A stretch of DNA of 64,000 nt, from assembly GCA_944548615.1 (NCBI GenBank), contig OX155965.1, positions 17,910,806 to 17,974,805 of the forward strand. Reading direction: 5' to 3'. The position numbers were made by a program, and so were the translations under genes. The DNA comes from Micropterix aruncella (Eukaryota; Arthropoda; Insecta; Lepidoptera; Micropterigidae). The notes below the pieces were generated by a model. That model saw only the letters and a program-made list of their open reading frames with translations. It searched no databases and was not told the DNA's origin. Below are positions 43,657 through 54,414 of this stretch, piece after piece. Position 1 is the first letter of the stretch, and every line of letters starts with the position of its first letter.

Positions 43657-44505
43657 GTTCAAGTTCAAGTTCAAGTTCAGTTTATTTTCAAAAATCTTTA
43701 CAGATTGTAGAAACATATATACTAAAATATCCGAATTAAATTAAAAACCAAGTTGTGCAATTACAATTTTAAAGAACTTACAGAAAATTTAAACCTAATT
43801 AAGACAATAACAAATCGATTAGGTCAAAATATTATTTATATGTAGTTATATTAAGTCCCAGTATGTGACCAAATAAAATTCAAGAAAAAGTTCTTATAAA
43901 AAATAAATTTAAAAACCAAAAAAATAAAAAAGAAATAACAGGTAATAATAATTGAAAGCATGAGAAATAACTTAAATTAAAGAATAAGAAATAAAATTAG
44001 TGTAATTTAAGGATTAAAATTTAAATTAAAATATCATTTAAAAATAACAAATCACAATAATAATAATACTAAGTCGCATTCACTTAAAACAAATAAAATT
44101 TTTAAAAAAAATTTAGAAAAGGAATTACAATTTATAATCATTTCATTTAAAATCGTTACATTGTATGTTTCAAGTTTCAAGTTTAGTTTATCGTCTTCAA
44201 AACTTATAAATAGTTATTTATACATATTTAATTTTCGATTGTACACAATACTTTCGTTAGCCGTTCGTGGTGAATTGTACGTATTCTTCATAGGTGTAAA
44301 AAATATTTTCTAAAAGAAACTTTTTTAAGGACTTTTTAAATATATTGTTATTTTTAATGTCTTTAATATATGGAGGTAACACATTAAAAACCCGACCATT
44401 TTGCTAGCACGATTGCAAATATTTGTAATGTGTGCACGGAATTTCAACTGCGTATCAAATGTAATTCCCAGGTCCCTCACCTCGGTTGACCTTTTTAAAT
44501 ATGTT
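43657..44505 (-). pseudogene. two LINE 3' ends in series, with GAACTT- and AACTTG-type tails
   Basis: 43657-43681 is a tandem of AAGTTC, which on the minus strand is a (GAACTT)n tail after TTTTGAAAATAAACT. A second 3' end lies at 44168-44200 (TTTCAAGTTTCAAGTTTAGT). Upstream of it, the minus strand encodes EVRDLGITFDTQLKFRAHIT and NICNRA (about 44500-44410), the 'DLGV.FD..L.F..HI' block of LINE reverse transcriptases, joined to a C-terminal piece with LPPYIKDIKNNNIFKKSLKK. The region between those pieces has been deleted. 43690-44160 is AT-rich 3' untranslated sequence. Confidence 0.75.
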
Positions 44506-45162
44506 TCATTACCCGCGGATATTTAAGAAAAACAAATCAATCACGAGAGCTTCAGAACCGAAACGGATAGCAATGAGTTGAAGATAACATAAAATGTACA
44601 ACTAACCGCGACAGAGATTCGTCGGGATGAGTATCACTCGGTAACTTTATTAGAAGCCGAGCACTGTGGGATGATTGCAACAAATTATAAAGCGCGAAAT
44701 AAATTAGAGAGCGAGCCGCGAAGTCTTACAGCGGCATCCGTTATTAATTTGCCCCCCTCACTTGTAATTTATAGCCGCGAGGCAAGCGACTGGAGGCTAC
44801 CGCGCGCCACACACAGAATGTAATTATTTCCAAATCGCCGCATACTTTAGCCTGAAAATTCAACTTTCAATGGAAGTTATTAAGCGGCGCGGTGGGGCAC
44901 CCGGGACGAGCTAGGCGCTAAATCTACTGATGAGTTTAAGATTAGCGTCACTGTGCGCCGCTGTTCGTTTATTATATTTCATAGAAAGAAGAAAATGGCA
45001 ATCCAACTATCAATAATAAAACAAACAGCTATTTAATCTAAAGTTTATATTCATTACTTAGTCATTAGTACACTGAACCGGGAACTCAGTGGTTGTCATC
45101 CCTCAATACGAGTAAATCGGCGATACACATAGATATATACCAGTACATTTAATCAAATGACC
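44506..45162. other. GC-balanced, apparently single-copy stretch (44.55-44.96 kb)
   Basis: Compared with its neighbours this segment is GC-balanced, lacks simple repeats and has no similarity to other parts of the window. It contains words such as GCCGCGAGGCAAGCGACTGG and TTAAGCGGCGCGGTGGGGCA. No coding frame is evident. It is the best candidate for ordinary host sequence, perhaps a conserved noncoding element, but this is inference. Confidence 0.3.
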
Positions 45163-45305
45163 TCTTTTTACACGACCGGCCAAAAAAAAATGGGTTATGT
45201 GTTTTGGGTTCATGTATGTATGGATTCCGTTTCTTCATTCAACCCGTAACTTCTAAACGCTTGAACCAAATTAGAAGTGTGTGCTATTGTTAGAATCGTT
45301 GTCAT
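45163..45305 (-). repeat. partial arm of ACACGACTGCC element
   Basis: TTTTTACACGACCGGCCAAA, then TTCATGTATGTATGGATTCC and CGTAACTTCTAAACGCTTGA, correspond to the inner half of the arm at 22.52-22.65 kb, in the same inverted orientation. It is joined directly to the next repeat. Confidence 0.65.
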
Positions 45306-45945
45306 CCTAAGATATATACTAATATTATAAAGAGGTAGTGTTTGTAAGTTTGTAAGTTTGTATGTAAGGGGTAATCTCCAAAACTACTCATCCGATTTCA
45401 AAAATTCCTTCACTAATGGAAAGCTATATTATCGAGTAGTGCTGTATTTTATTGTGATAAATATTATTTATTAATACGTAATCACGATATTTGTAAATTA
45501 AGTCGGAGAAAATGTACTGGTGATGTACTTTAGCAGCGTGCGCTAAGGAAACGTTTTTGTATATTTGAAAACTATGTAAAACAAAAACGTCTAACTCAAA
45601 AACATCTATAAAAAGTCTACGACAGCATATATTTAACTTTTATATTTAAGCTACAATAACTGATTTTATGTTTTAACAAAATAAGAAGCGCTTTCTGTTC
45701 GTCGGCCGGCTTTTATTGAGAAAAATAGCAATAAAATATGAATCATTGGGATATAAAATTATCCATTTACTGTATTTTTGGGTGGTATATTTGTAGTATT
45801 GTTTGATATCTATCATTAGCATTTATTAAAATTACGGATTACATATCGATTAAGCGCTCTCTGATGGAATTTGCGAGTACCACTAAACGCCTACTTTTGT
45901 TTAGACAAATTTAAATAGGACAACGTCTGTCGGATCAGCTAGTCT
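45306..45945 (-). mobile_element. dispersed CTAGCTG-type repeat (RTE-like), ~640 bp
   Basis: Read on the minus strand it begins CTAGCTGATCCGACAGACGT and TGTCCTATTTAAATTTG, carries 'TTTTTGAAATCGGATGAGTA' and ends ACAAACACTACCTCTTTATA followed by ATATTAGTATAT. This beginning and end are those of the abundant arthropod repeat class seen at 36.84 kb. GTTTGTAAGTTTGTAAGTTT at 45339 is a short tandem near its end. No open frame is conserved. Confidence 0.65.
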
Positions 45946-46555
45946 AAGATATTTATCTAAGATAAATACATAAATTACAAATAGTCATGAAAAACCATTT
46001 TATTACTTGAGCACCGAGGCCACCCGACTGAGTGCGGCGTCGGCAGCACTCTCAGATACCTGCCGCAGAGCGCGTAGCACTGCGAGGTCTCACTCAGAAT
46101 GCCGGGCCGGTGGGCCTGGCCCAGGTGAAGCCCCGCTAAAGGGCAATCGCCCAGCGGAAGATATCGCAGGCCGTAGATAAAGGAAGTCGAATGATTCTAA
46201 GAATGCGCAATCGTCAATAAGCACAAGATGTTTTTAAAGATGACACGCGTCAACGGGACCGCGAAGGAGCTTCAGTAAATTGAATTTTGTTTCAACGAAT
46301 ATTGTTATAAGAACTCTATTCTAAAAAAAAGTGCCGTTCAGCGCGAACCGATTGTTTCTAATAATTCTAAAAACAATAATTCAGTGTTTGTAACAACAGT
46401 TGTGTTTTTTATTTTTTATAATTATTGGTCTTGTTTCCTCCATTTGTTTGCTTACACCTCTCGTACTGTGCAATTTCCTCTACCTTTCTCTTAATTCATA
46501 AATCCAATTGCAAACTTACTGCTTTTATCTCATGTATGCCTAAGATCTCCAGTTA
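45946..46555. other. unassigned, GC-rich block at 46010-46190
   Basis: 46010-46190 is strongly GC-rich (for example GCCGGGCCGGTGGGCCTGGC) in an AT-rich setting, with no coding frame or terminal repeat seen. The 68-codon frame 46425-46631 is hydrophobic and runs into a LINE tail; not credible as a gene. Confidence 0.4.
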
Positions 46556-47850
46556 TATTTATTTATTTTATTTTATTTATGTCTTTCATTTTACTTATCA
46601 AAGGTTACATAGAAAAGGGATACATTTCTAGTTAAATAAAGCGACAAGTTGAATCATCCCATCCTATGTAACCCAAGACACGTCACACATCTAACTAGGC
46701 TTACGCCTGTGCCTAGATGTGCGATTTAAGACATATTTGAGGTTCTGAGCTGACATTAAAAGTTTAGTACTAGAATTTAGATATTAAGTAGAGTTTAAGT
46801 ACATATATAGGTATACACAATGTAATAAAATATAATATTAATAACAAGGAATTAATAATAACATAATAGATAAACTCATTCATCGATAAGATATATTAAA
46901 CAAATTGAACCCCAATTGATAATTCCCTCTCCGTTCCAAAGCGCCCCAACTCTAGTAGCTATTTATTAATTGCAGTTTTAAAATTCTCGATGTCATCTAA
47001 CATTTTGATACGTTTATCTAATTTATTGTACATTCGGGGTGCAATGTACCAAGCCTGCCTTTGTGCAAATGCCGTTTTTACCTTTCCCAACCCTCGTAGT
47101 TTTATTTGCTGGCTACGTACATGGTCTTTTAAATTTATGAAAATAAACGAGCAGCTGTTTAACGAATATTTACCTTATGTCAAGCACAAGCAATTCGTTG
47201 AACAGCTGCTCTGAACTACATCGGGAAGGTTTTTAGTTACTGACTTTCGCTAAAAGCTTCTGAGCCTTAAGAAGGTTATCGAGAGCCGACTTAGTACAGG
47301 CACCCCAACCAATTAACCCCTGAACCCATAAACACTGGCATAACGCCATGTAAACCATTCTCAAGGTTGCCTTTAATAGCACATTTCGCAGCTCACAGAA
47401 GACATAAACCAACTCTCTAGTCCTCTTCGTGAGCGGTTCTATTTGAAGCTCCCAGCTAAGATTGCAATCAATTAGTATACCTAGATACTTGACATAATTC
47501 ACTTTTTGGATCGTATGACATTTGCATTTAGAAATCTTTTTTGCATATATAAGTGTGTATTTTTAGGGTTTGATCATTGGGAAAGTTAGCAGAACGAATT
47601 CCGAAAGCTATGTATTTGTTTTTTTCTGCGTTTAATACGGTGATCCAGCCATTTTTTGGTAATATTCAGGCTTTTTTGGGCTTTTGTTATTGCTTCTTTT
47701 TAAGAATCAGCCTCAACAAGAATTACAGTATCGTCGGCAAAAGAAAATATATTCCCGTTATTATCCAGGGATAAATCACATACTTCGTTCATGTAAATTA
47801 GGATTAATAAGGGTCCTAAGATACTACCTTGCGATACATCATACGTATCG
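46556..47850 (-). pseudogene. LINE ORF2 relic: catalytic block to C-terminus, AAAT tail
   Basis: On the minus strand, 47840-47700 reads SQGSILGPLLILIYMNEVCD and then NIFSFADDTVILVEADS, which holds the QGSILGPLLF block and the catalytic FADD. After stops, 47502-47235 reads VKYLGILIDCNLSWELQIEP, RTRELVYVFCELRNVLLKAT and CLWVQGLIGWGACTKSALDN. A last part near 47060-46960 reads APRMYNKLDKRIKMLDDIEN. The order of these blocks is normal. The 3' untranslated region contains GCCTAGTTAGATGTGTGACG and ends in AAAT units at 46556-46583. Several frameshifts and stops mark it as dead. Confidence 0.9.
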
Positions 47851-47934
47851 CCAGGTTACTGCCATGGCTACATAATCATCTCAAAAAACTTAAATGATTA
47901 TATCCATAAGGCGGTAAAATAACAATTTTACTAG

Positions 47935-48945
47935 CGGAGGTCCCGTGGCTCATCTGACCCCATTAGTGGGGTCAAGTGAGCCACCCTACGAAGTCAGTTG
48001 AACCTACAAATTTCAGTTTATTACTTTATTCAAAATAGTTGAATAAAACGAATAATATCTGTTTGCTCCTTTAATTAAAAATACGTCATATTAAACTAAA
48101 GCTATTCACTACATAATAATAAAAAACTCAGTCACTGTCACAATTTTGGCATATAAAATATGGACCAGACCCAGGAATGCATTTGGTATGAGCACATTGT
48201 CAGCAATCGTGGCATTAAATCCATTCTTCGCCTGAAAAGCTGTCTGAAAAAGCTACGACACAAATAAGGCAGAAGTATTCTTTGTCTTCAGTCTCATCAT
48301 CGCAATATTTATTAGAAGACAACATTGTTTTTCTCACCGTCTTTTCCTTCTTTTTTGCATCTTCGTCGAAGCGATATTTGCTTTAGAATGCGGTTTCACA
48401 ACATCTGCTAAGCTGCTACCTCTTTTAGGTTATCTTTCAAGATATTAGCCATTTCAGTTTTCCTTTTGTAAGTCCTCATTCTAATAAAAATAAAAGGAAC
48501 ATTTAAATAAGCTGAAAAAAAAGGCAGGGTCAATTGAGCCAAGCTCAAGTGACCCTATTTGTTTTGGGTCAACTGACCCAATCCCCAATTATTTTATTTT
48601 TTAACGATTTTTCTTAAATTTATCAAATATAACACATTATTGACATTGTAATTGCTAATAACACATTTATTATGTAGTCAAAATAAGCTTACTCTGTAGC
48701 CATAACAGCAAAGCATTGTGAGTGAGACCAAAAATGTGACGGAATCGATTTTTTACTTAGAGCGCAAACATAAAACATGGCGTCCGTGCGCACGCAATGA
48801 ATGCGACTTGGCAACTGGTGCCGCGGCGGATTTTCGAACTTGATCCGACGACTTCTCTGGCATCCCCAAAATTTCCAGTTATATACAGTTTAATGGGTGG
48901 TTCATTTGACCCCGTGGTTTAAGTGACCCCGTTCTACCCTACTTT
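47935..48945 (-). mobile_element. pogo-like transposon, internally deleted
   Basis: Both flanks carry GGGGTCAANTGANCCACC-type motifs (left TTAGTGGGGTCAAGTGAGCC at 47964-47983; right complement ACGGGGTCAAATGAACCACC at 48895-48920; also around 48530-48590). The right edge is CTACCC next to TA. On the minus strand, 48480-48410 reads MRTYKRKTEMANILKDNLKE, like the start of pogo/CENP-B-type transposases, and 48310-48120 reads KEYFCLIC, EEWIQCHDC and CAHTKCIPGSGPYFICQNC, a C-terminal PHD-like zinc finger found in some pogo-type proteins. The DDE catalytic region between them is absent. Confidence 0.65.
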
Positions 48946-49982
48946 ATTGATTTAATTAATTTTTGATGCAATAATATTTAATTTTTAGGTTTAAATAAAA
49001 GAACGTACCTAATAAAGCTACAATATTTACACTAAAAAAATATGTAATTTGGTGTATTCCTGAAATCACGGAGTTTCAGTATCGTCCGCAATATAGCGCA
49101 ATATATGTTTAAGAGTATATCATCCCAAAGGAGAAAGTATGTTATCCCTCTGAAATGAGGACGGAAGTCTTGGAATGGCGTACGTGGACGTCTTTGGATC
49201 GTGCCGTACTTGCACTATGCCGTATTCGAAAGAAGAAGGTAATGACACTTGTTACAGAAGATACATCATTATACTCGTATTTGAGACAAACGAAGAGCCG
49301 ATTTCCTTCGATACTTTGCACGAATGTACAACTTTTGTAGGCTTAAGCTCATTTTCCCAAATAGCTGATTCGACACTGTTTTGGGCTGTTTTGTGTATAT
49401 TTACGGTTCAGTATCTGAGTCAATACTAATAACAGCATTCGACATTCCTCCGTTGAAGCGTTGTAGAGTAAACCGCCATCAATTAAAACCGGCATTGACT
49501 TTTGCTCTTTTGTTAAATTATGCGACATTCAACTGGAAACTGGGCTTCTGACCGAAAATCATCATGACTGAATTATGTTACCTAAATAAATAATAAAATC
49601 ATTTTAGCCATCATAATCATAAGAAATGGAACTTAACGCGTAATATAGTGAAATTCTCATTTTATTTCCGAAATTACATTTTTCGTCGTCTCGGAGATAC
49701 TGATTGCGGTAAGATCCATTTCTCGTAATGGTGATGACAAATAACTATAAAAGCATGAAAATATCCATTCATTTTGGCTTTATATGCCCCAGTTTTTTGT
49801 ATGTAAAAAACGCATTCTGAATCTATCCAGTAGATTTTTAATGAAATTTTTTGATTGACATCAAAAAATGTTTAAAACTCTCTTTTAATCAATACAAATA
49901 TACTGTTTTTCAAAAATAGTCCACAAATATTTATGATTACAAAATAGTATCACAAGGGAGCAAAATAATATTTTTACGGCGA
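48946..49982. other. no recognised gene
   Basis: The plus frame 49175-49429 (84 codons) has no known motif. GCGGTAAGATCCATTTCT at 49706-49723 recurs at 51049, which suggests that fragments of one unknown repeat flank the 50-kb hairpins. Confidence 0.4.
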
Positions 49983-50063
49983 GGGCGCTTTTTTGAATCC
50001 AGAGCGAAGTGAGGGATTCTCTAGTAGAATCCTGAACGTAGCGAGGGATTCAAAAAAGCGCCC
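49983..50063. repeat. hairpin with perfect 18-bp outer stem
   Basis: GGGCGCTTTTTTGAATCC (49983-50000) pairs perfectly with 50046-50063. The interior has weaker inverted similarity around GAGCGAAGTGAGGGATTC and GAATCCTGAACGTAGCGAG. Flanking CTCGGGCG/GGCGAGGGCG words may extend it. It is probably a palindromic MITE core. Confidence 0.8.
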
Positions 50064-50394
50064 GAGCCAAAAATATTTTGCGCCCGAGTGATACACTCTA
50101 TTTTTCATCACTCTCTATGAGAAAATAAAAGGCGCCTCATATTTTATTGTAATATTATTATTTAATAAAACATAGAGAATCAACTAAATTGAATTTAAAT
50201 ACTATTTAATAATAAAACAACTAAACACTTATATTTACATTTGAGACATTTTCGCAATTATTATTATATACATTATCGCATATTTATTGTCACAGTTTTG
50301 TTAGGGATCGAGATTATTACATTATCTCATATTTATTGTTACAGTTTTGTTAGGAATTGAGATTGTTGTAGATTTCATATTCTGCGTGTTTGAA

Positions 50395-50625
50395 ATAATG
50401 TCCTAATCTGGCTCATTTTGAGGAAAGTCTGACGGTGAATCTCGTTGTTTGGATGTAGATGGGCGCAGCGATAGTGGCATGGATGGATTAACTGAAGGTT
50501 GCAATTTAATGTTGTATTTCTCCCGGGATTTTGCAGGTAATAGATAATCAATCACATTTCTTGCCTCAGTTCTAATGCTTTCAGGAGTTAAATCTATACT
50601 TTCACTGTCACTTGAAGAACTAATT
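50395..50625 (-). pseudogene. short mobile-element-like reading frame
   Basis: The minus strand reads SSSDSESIDLTPESIRTEAR, NVIDYLLPAKSREKYNIKLQ, then PSTSKQRDSPSDFPQNEPD and a stop. The 'ARNVIDYLLPAKSREKY' block resembles a segment at the start of tyrosine-recombinase-like insect transposon proteins, but this is a weak resemblance and the rest does not follow it. The upstream minus frame 50843-50628 is basic and unassigned. It could equally be a small unknown gene exon. Confidence 0.25.
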
Positions 50626-50840
50626 TTTCAAAACAATACGATGAATTTCTTACAATCCGTGAAAATTGTCGAAAACGCGGGCGACAAAAAAAAATGACGT
50701 TCGCGCGTTTTTAATTCCATTTGTTTTTTTTTATTCAGCCGGCGCGGCGGCGCGACTAGGGGCCGTCGTACCAGCCAGTCTTTATTTAAACAATATTTGC
50801 GTTCGATTCTTCGGCGCTGAAGACTAAGATGTTCCAAATT

Positions 50841-50919
50841 CAAAAAGTGCGCCGCAAAGATAAATTGCGGCGCGCTTATTCAAAAAGTGAGCCGCAAAGA
50901 TAATTGCGGCGCACTTATA
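50841..50919. repeat. tandem pair of 40-bp units, each a hairpin
   Basis: CAAAAAGTGCGCCGCAAAGA (50841) and CAAAAAGTGAGCCGCAAAGA (50881) begin two tandem units of 40 and 39 bp. Each unit folds: AGTGCGCCGCAA pairs with TTGCGGCGCGCT in the first, and AGTGAGCCGCAA with TTGCGGCGCACT in the second, with A/T loops of 6-7 bases. Confidence 0.85.
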
Positions 50920-51158
50920 AAGTTTCTTATAGAAATCACCAATTTTGGGCAAAGGCGAACCAAGTCGTCCTTTTCGAATAGATGGGATGAAAAATATAAT
51001 TCCGAAGAAGTTTCAATATTCGACAATTTCAATGTTTTATATACGCGGTAAGATCCATTTCTAATAATTTTGATAGCAAACCTTAATTTATTATTATTCA
51101 AGCAATCTACATAATTCAATAAATAACTTTAAACCCTGACTAATAGCATGTTTAGGAG
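50920..51158. other. unassigned
   Basis: The minus frame 51119-50880 (79 codons, basic) has no motif that I recognise and includes the second hairpin unit; it may be a fragment of an unknown repeat. Confidence 0.35.
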
Positions 51159-51162
51159 TTAA

Positions 51163-51485
51163 CCCTTCCTATTTGAGTTAACCATTTTTGGTTAGACGCT
51201 TACAAATGCTAAAATTGTATCTAACCAATATTGGTTAGGGCGCTCCGCGCTGCGTAAAATGCCAACTTTTTAAATATTTATTCATTATTATCTTAATTGT
51301 TTGACGAGATAAGGTTATAATATTATAAATTTCGAATTTCAATGCGATAATTTTACAGTTATTCTTTTTACGATCCGTATAGTAGTTTAAAAGTTATGGT
51401 CGTTTTTCTCAAGGCCATCGACTTCACGCGTAAAAGTGTCCCGGGCAGAAGTGACGACTAAATTTTTACCCCGCGATAGGAGGGG
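51163..51485. mobile_element. piggyBac-type MITE with TTAA target duplication
   Basis: TTAA at 51159-51162 and 51486-51489 flank a 323-bp body whose ends are CCCTTCCTAT and, complement of the right end, CCCCTCCTATCGCGGGG. CCC-starting inverted repeats directly next to TTAA are the signature of piggyBac elements. An inner TTAACCATTTTTGGTTAGAC...TAACCAATATTGGTTAGGGC pair adds palindromic structure. No transposase frame is present. Confidence 0.7.
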
Positions 51486-51559
51486 TTAATACATATTTAA
51501 AATCTAAAGTTGGTAGCAATATTCACAGTGCAATATATAGTAGCTATATTATTATGGCC

Positions 51560-51720
51560 ACTTACTATTTTTATAAAATCGAAGACAATCGCGGTTGTTT
51601 GACATTTCAAATAGGATAAAACGAATTTATCGAGTGAAGTTTGTAGCACCCTTCACGCGGAGTGCTACAAACTTCACGCGGTAAATTTGTTTTATTATTT
51701 TTATAACTTACTATATTGCT
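51560..51720. mobile_element. two Penelope 3' ends joined tail-inward
   Basis: 51560-51648 is the reverse complement of the Penelope 3' terminus (compare 31925-32000): ATCGCGGTTGTTTGACATTT, AAACGAATTTATCGAGTGAA, GTTTGTAGCACCC. It is joined at about 51649 to a forward 3' terminus, GTGCTACAAACTTCACGCGG, TAAATTTGTTTTATT. The result is a short palindrome with no internal sequence. Confidence 0.8.
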
Positions 51721-51760
51721 GTCGGCTAGGTGCTTCAACATAGCAATATATGTGTGAAAT

Positions 51761-51985
51761 TCTGTTTGTTTGTTTGTTTGAATTATATATTGTAAAATTT
51801 CACAATGGGCCGGTTTATTATCATAAAACAATCCCTTACAGCCAACCACTATCGTGTTTATATGTTGTTTATGGAAATGAATTTCAGTTAATTTCATAAT
51901 AACGGAAAATTTTGACCTAGGCGGGAATCGAACTCGGAACCTTACAATGTACGATCAGGCAACTTAACCAATATGCTACCATATG
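51761..51985 (-). mobile_element. tRNA-derived SINE, copy 3
   Basis: On the minus strand the head has a diverged box A (TAGCATATTGGTTAAG region at 51964-51980) and box B (GAGTTCGATTCCCGCC region, 51925-51940), followed by the body and a (CAAA)n tail, seen on the plus strand as TTTGTTTGTTTGTTTG at 51765-51780. ATATGTGT on both sides (about 51748 and 51981) may be the target duplication. It is more diverged than the copies at 18.3 and 61.3 kb. Confidence 0.85.
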
Positions 51986-51989
51986 TGTA

Positions 51990-52809
51990 AGTGTCAATTT
52001 CTAACTGTCATTGTTGTCTACATCATGGTTAATTTGTGTAGCGTTAGGTTAATAACATACTTTTTGCGTTGCTACTCTATTCGGGATCATAATTTATAGT
52101 CCATTTGGGGTTTTCTCAGGAAAAAATCCGTAAGTATTTTCTCAACAGTTTTATATGCGTTTTGGACGCTGAAACCGATTTTCAACTTTGCGACCTCGCC
52201 AAAGGTGAGCTCGCGAAAAACCGCCAAAAAATTGTAATAAAAAAACCGACAAAAACTCATAATATAATTCGTAGCAGTTCATTTTCTAAATGCAGGTATT
52301 CAAATTATATTATCTACATTATGTGTTATTTCTGTAGCGTTATATTATTTAAATACTATTTGCTTTAATAGTTTATTCGAAAGTAGTCAACTTTCAATCA
52401 TTTTGGTGAACTCTAGCATTTATACAATAAGAGTTTCTCCCTACGGTGGTTTCTGGATTATATCTGCAGCTCTCTCAGACTGGCTAGCTTAACGAACGAG
52501 GCCGGTAGCGCCAACCTGAACGGCTGTTATTTTTATCCGATTAGCGTAGTTTGCTCGAGCAATGCGCTTAATAAAATTTGAATATGGACGCGTCCGTTTC
52601 TACGGTTGTTTTATTCATGACGTGTAATCGCCAACGGATGAGACCGGCATGCGCTGAAATCCTTGTTAGTTATACAGTTAGTTATACATAAAGGCAAAAG
52701 CTTAGGCGCATACAGTTTAGGCGCTACGGTAGAAACTGTTGTTTTTAAGCCGATCTGCTGCTGAGCGGGCAAGGATCAACATGGACCAATAAGCTTCAAA
52801 TTATAAGGT
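51990..52809. other. no recognised gene
   Basis: The 87-codon plus frame 52105-52368 (MGFSQEKIRKYFLNSFICVL...) is not recognised. It is flanked by AT-rich sequence and a hydrophobic C-terminal stretch and may be fortuitous. The rest has no assignable feature. Confidence 0.4.
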
Positions 52810-54062
52810 TATTTACAATAGTTTTATTTATTTATTTATTTATTTAAGTAATTCAAGAATAATTTAAAACAATTTTGTCTTAGGAACTATGCATTAAATA
52901 TTTTAAACATTGAATAAATAGCAGAAAATGAATACATAGCAAAGTCCAGTGACAACGCCACCTAACTAGGTCGGGACCTGTTCTAAGGTGAACGTTTAAT
53001 TTTGTGCGTGCTTGTTCATAATTGTGATTATTACAAAAAACAAAATAATTTAGAAACAAAAAAAAAAAAATTGTAATAAAATAATTATTTAATCACAAAA
53101 GAATAAACATGCAACAACTACCTTAAAAACTATTAAATACATAAAATTAGGAGTAGAAAATAAACATGTAACTAAGATTAAGAATATATATGCACATATA
53201 TACATACATACATACACTTACAGATATATTTAAAAATAATAATATTAAATACAATAATAAAAAGTAAATTTAATATGATATAAAATATAGTATAACATAA
53301 AATTCTAAATATTAATGTGTTCGAATTAGTATATTAATATATAATGTCCAATATTTTTGTGATTTTTTGTCGTCCCTCTTTTATAAGCCAATTTGTAAGT
53401 AGCCTTTTAAAGTGGGTCTTATTTTGCGTCGATTTTATATCACCAGGAAGAGCATTGAAAAACCTTGGGGCTATGAATGTATAGGAGCGCTGATCAAAAG
53501 CAGTATTCCTTCTGGGTACTATTATATTGCGGTCTTTGGAATACCTCGTTCTTATGGTACTTTGAGAAAAAATATTTATTTGGTCAAACTTAGTATAGGA
53601 GAGTGTGGCTTTTAAATATGGTTGCTTGGTATCCAACACATTATACTCCTTGAAAAGATCTTCCGACGGATATCGATACGGCTTTCGCATGAGAATCTTT
53701 AAAATCGACTTTTGTGCAATATCTAAGGGGTTGTGCGTATCATGATAAGGTGGGTTTCTGGGGACCAGTGGTTTACAGCCATTGGTAACATTAAAAAAAT
53801 CGTTTACACCCAAACTACGCGTTTTTAAATTCTGAAAAAATGAGCGAGGAAGCGTGCGAGAGGATGAGTCGATTTCCAAAAATGTTGAATATGTTAAATT
53901 AACAGTGGTAGCTTCTAGGACCTTAATCAAATTGACAGAGGAAGGGAAATTTGAAATTCGGTCAAAAGAAAGGGGAAGAATTGGCGCAATACAAAGCCAT
54001 GATGTGAAAAGCAGTGCAGAAAACATATAAAAAATTGGCCGTGTCTCAGACCTTCCCGGCAA
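52810..54062 (-). pseudogene. LINE ORF2 C-terminus, longest open LINE frame in the window
   Basis: A 242-codon minus frame (54062-53334) includes NPLDIAQKSILKILMRKPYR, YPSEDLFKEYNVLDTKQPYL, and then TFIAPRFFNALPGDIKSTQN followed by FKRLLTNWLI. 'AQK.ILKI...KP..YPT..LF.E..VL...QLY' is the thumb/C-terminal region of CR1/Jockey-type LINEs. The 3' untranslated part contains CTTAGAACAGGTCCCGACCT (minus strand) and ends in AAATAAATAAATAAATAAAT at about 52823-52845. Upstream RT sequence is missing. It is unusually open for this window, so this copy may be relatively young. Confidence 0.9.
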
Positions 54063-54163
54063 CTAGCCAAGGACTGATTTCATCTGGATGTTAATTTTAT
54101 AAATAAAATCGATAAGCGCCCTCTCTCGACCGACGGACGAACACAGTTGGGTTCCGTTTCTCG

Positions 54164-54393
54164 GCTAAGGGCGGGGTCGCTAATAGATGACGTTAATATT
54201 GGACTAAAATGCATGGCGGAATTTACACACGATGCGGTGCGGCGCCGCACCGCAAAGCTTTCGCCTATGGGTGCAGCGCGAAGCCGGAACTCACCGTGTG
54301 GCATACCATGGATATATGTATGTAGGACGCCGCAGCGGCACCCGTTTAGGCACCGCCCGGAGCTGTACCGCATCGTGTGACCCAGCCCTTAGC
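54164..54393. mobile_element. GC-rich MITE with GCTAAGGGC ends
   Basis: The left end GGCTAAGGGCGGGGTCGC is inverted relative to the right end GTGACCCAGCCCTTAGC. Inside is a perfect 20-bp palindrome, GCGGTGCGGCGCCGCACCGC (about 54234-54253), and a related CACCGCCCGGAGCTGTACCG near the right end. The style (GGGTC near the tip, ACACGATGCGGTGCGG inside) recalls hAT or Harbinger MITEs, but I could not define the target duplication. Frames across it are fortuitous. Confidence 0.6.
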
Positions 54394-54414
54394 GTAGCTT
54401 GTATACGAGATATT

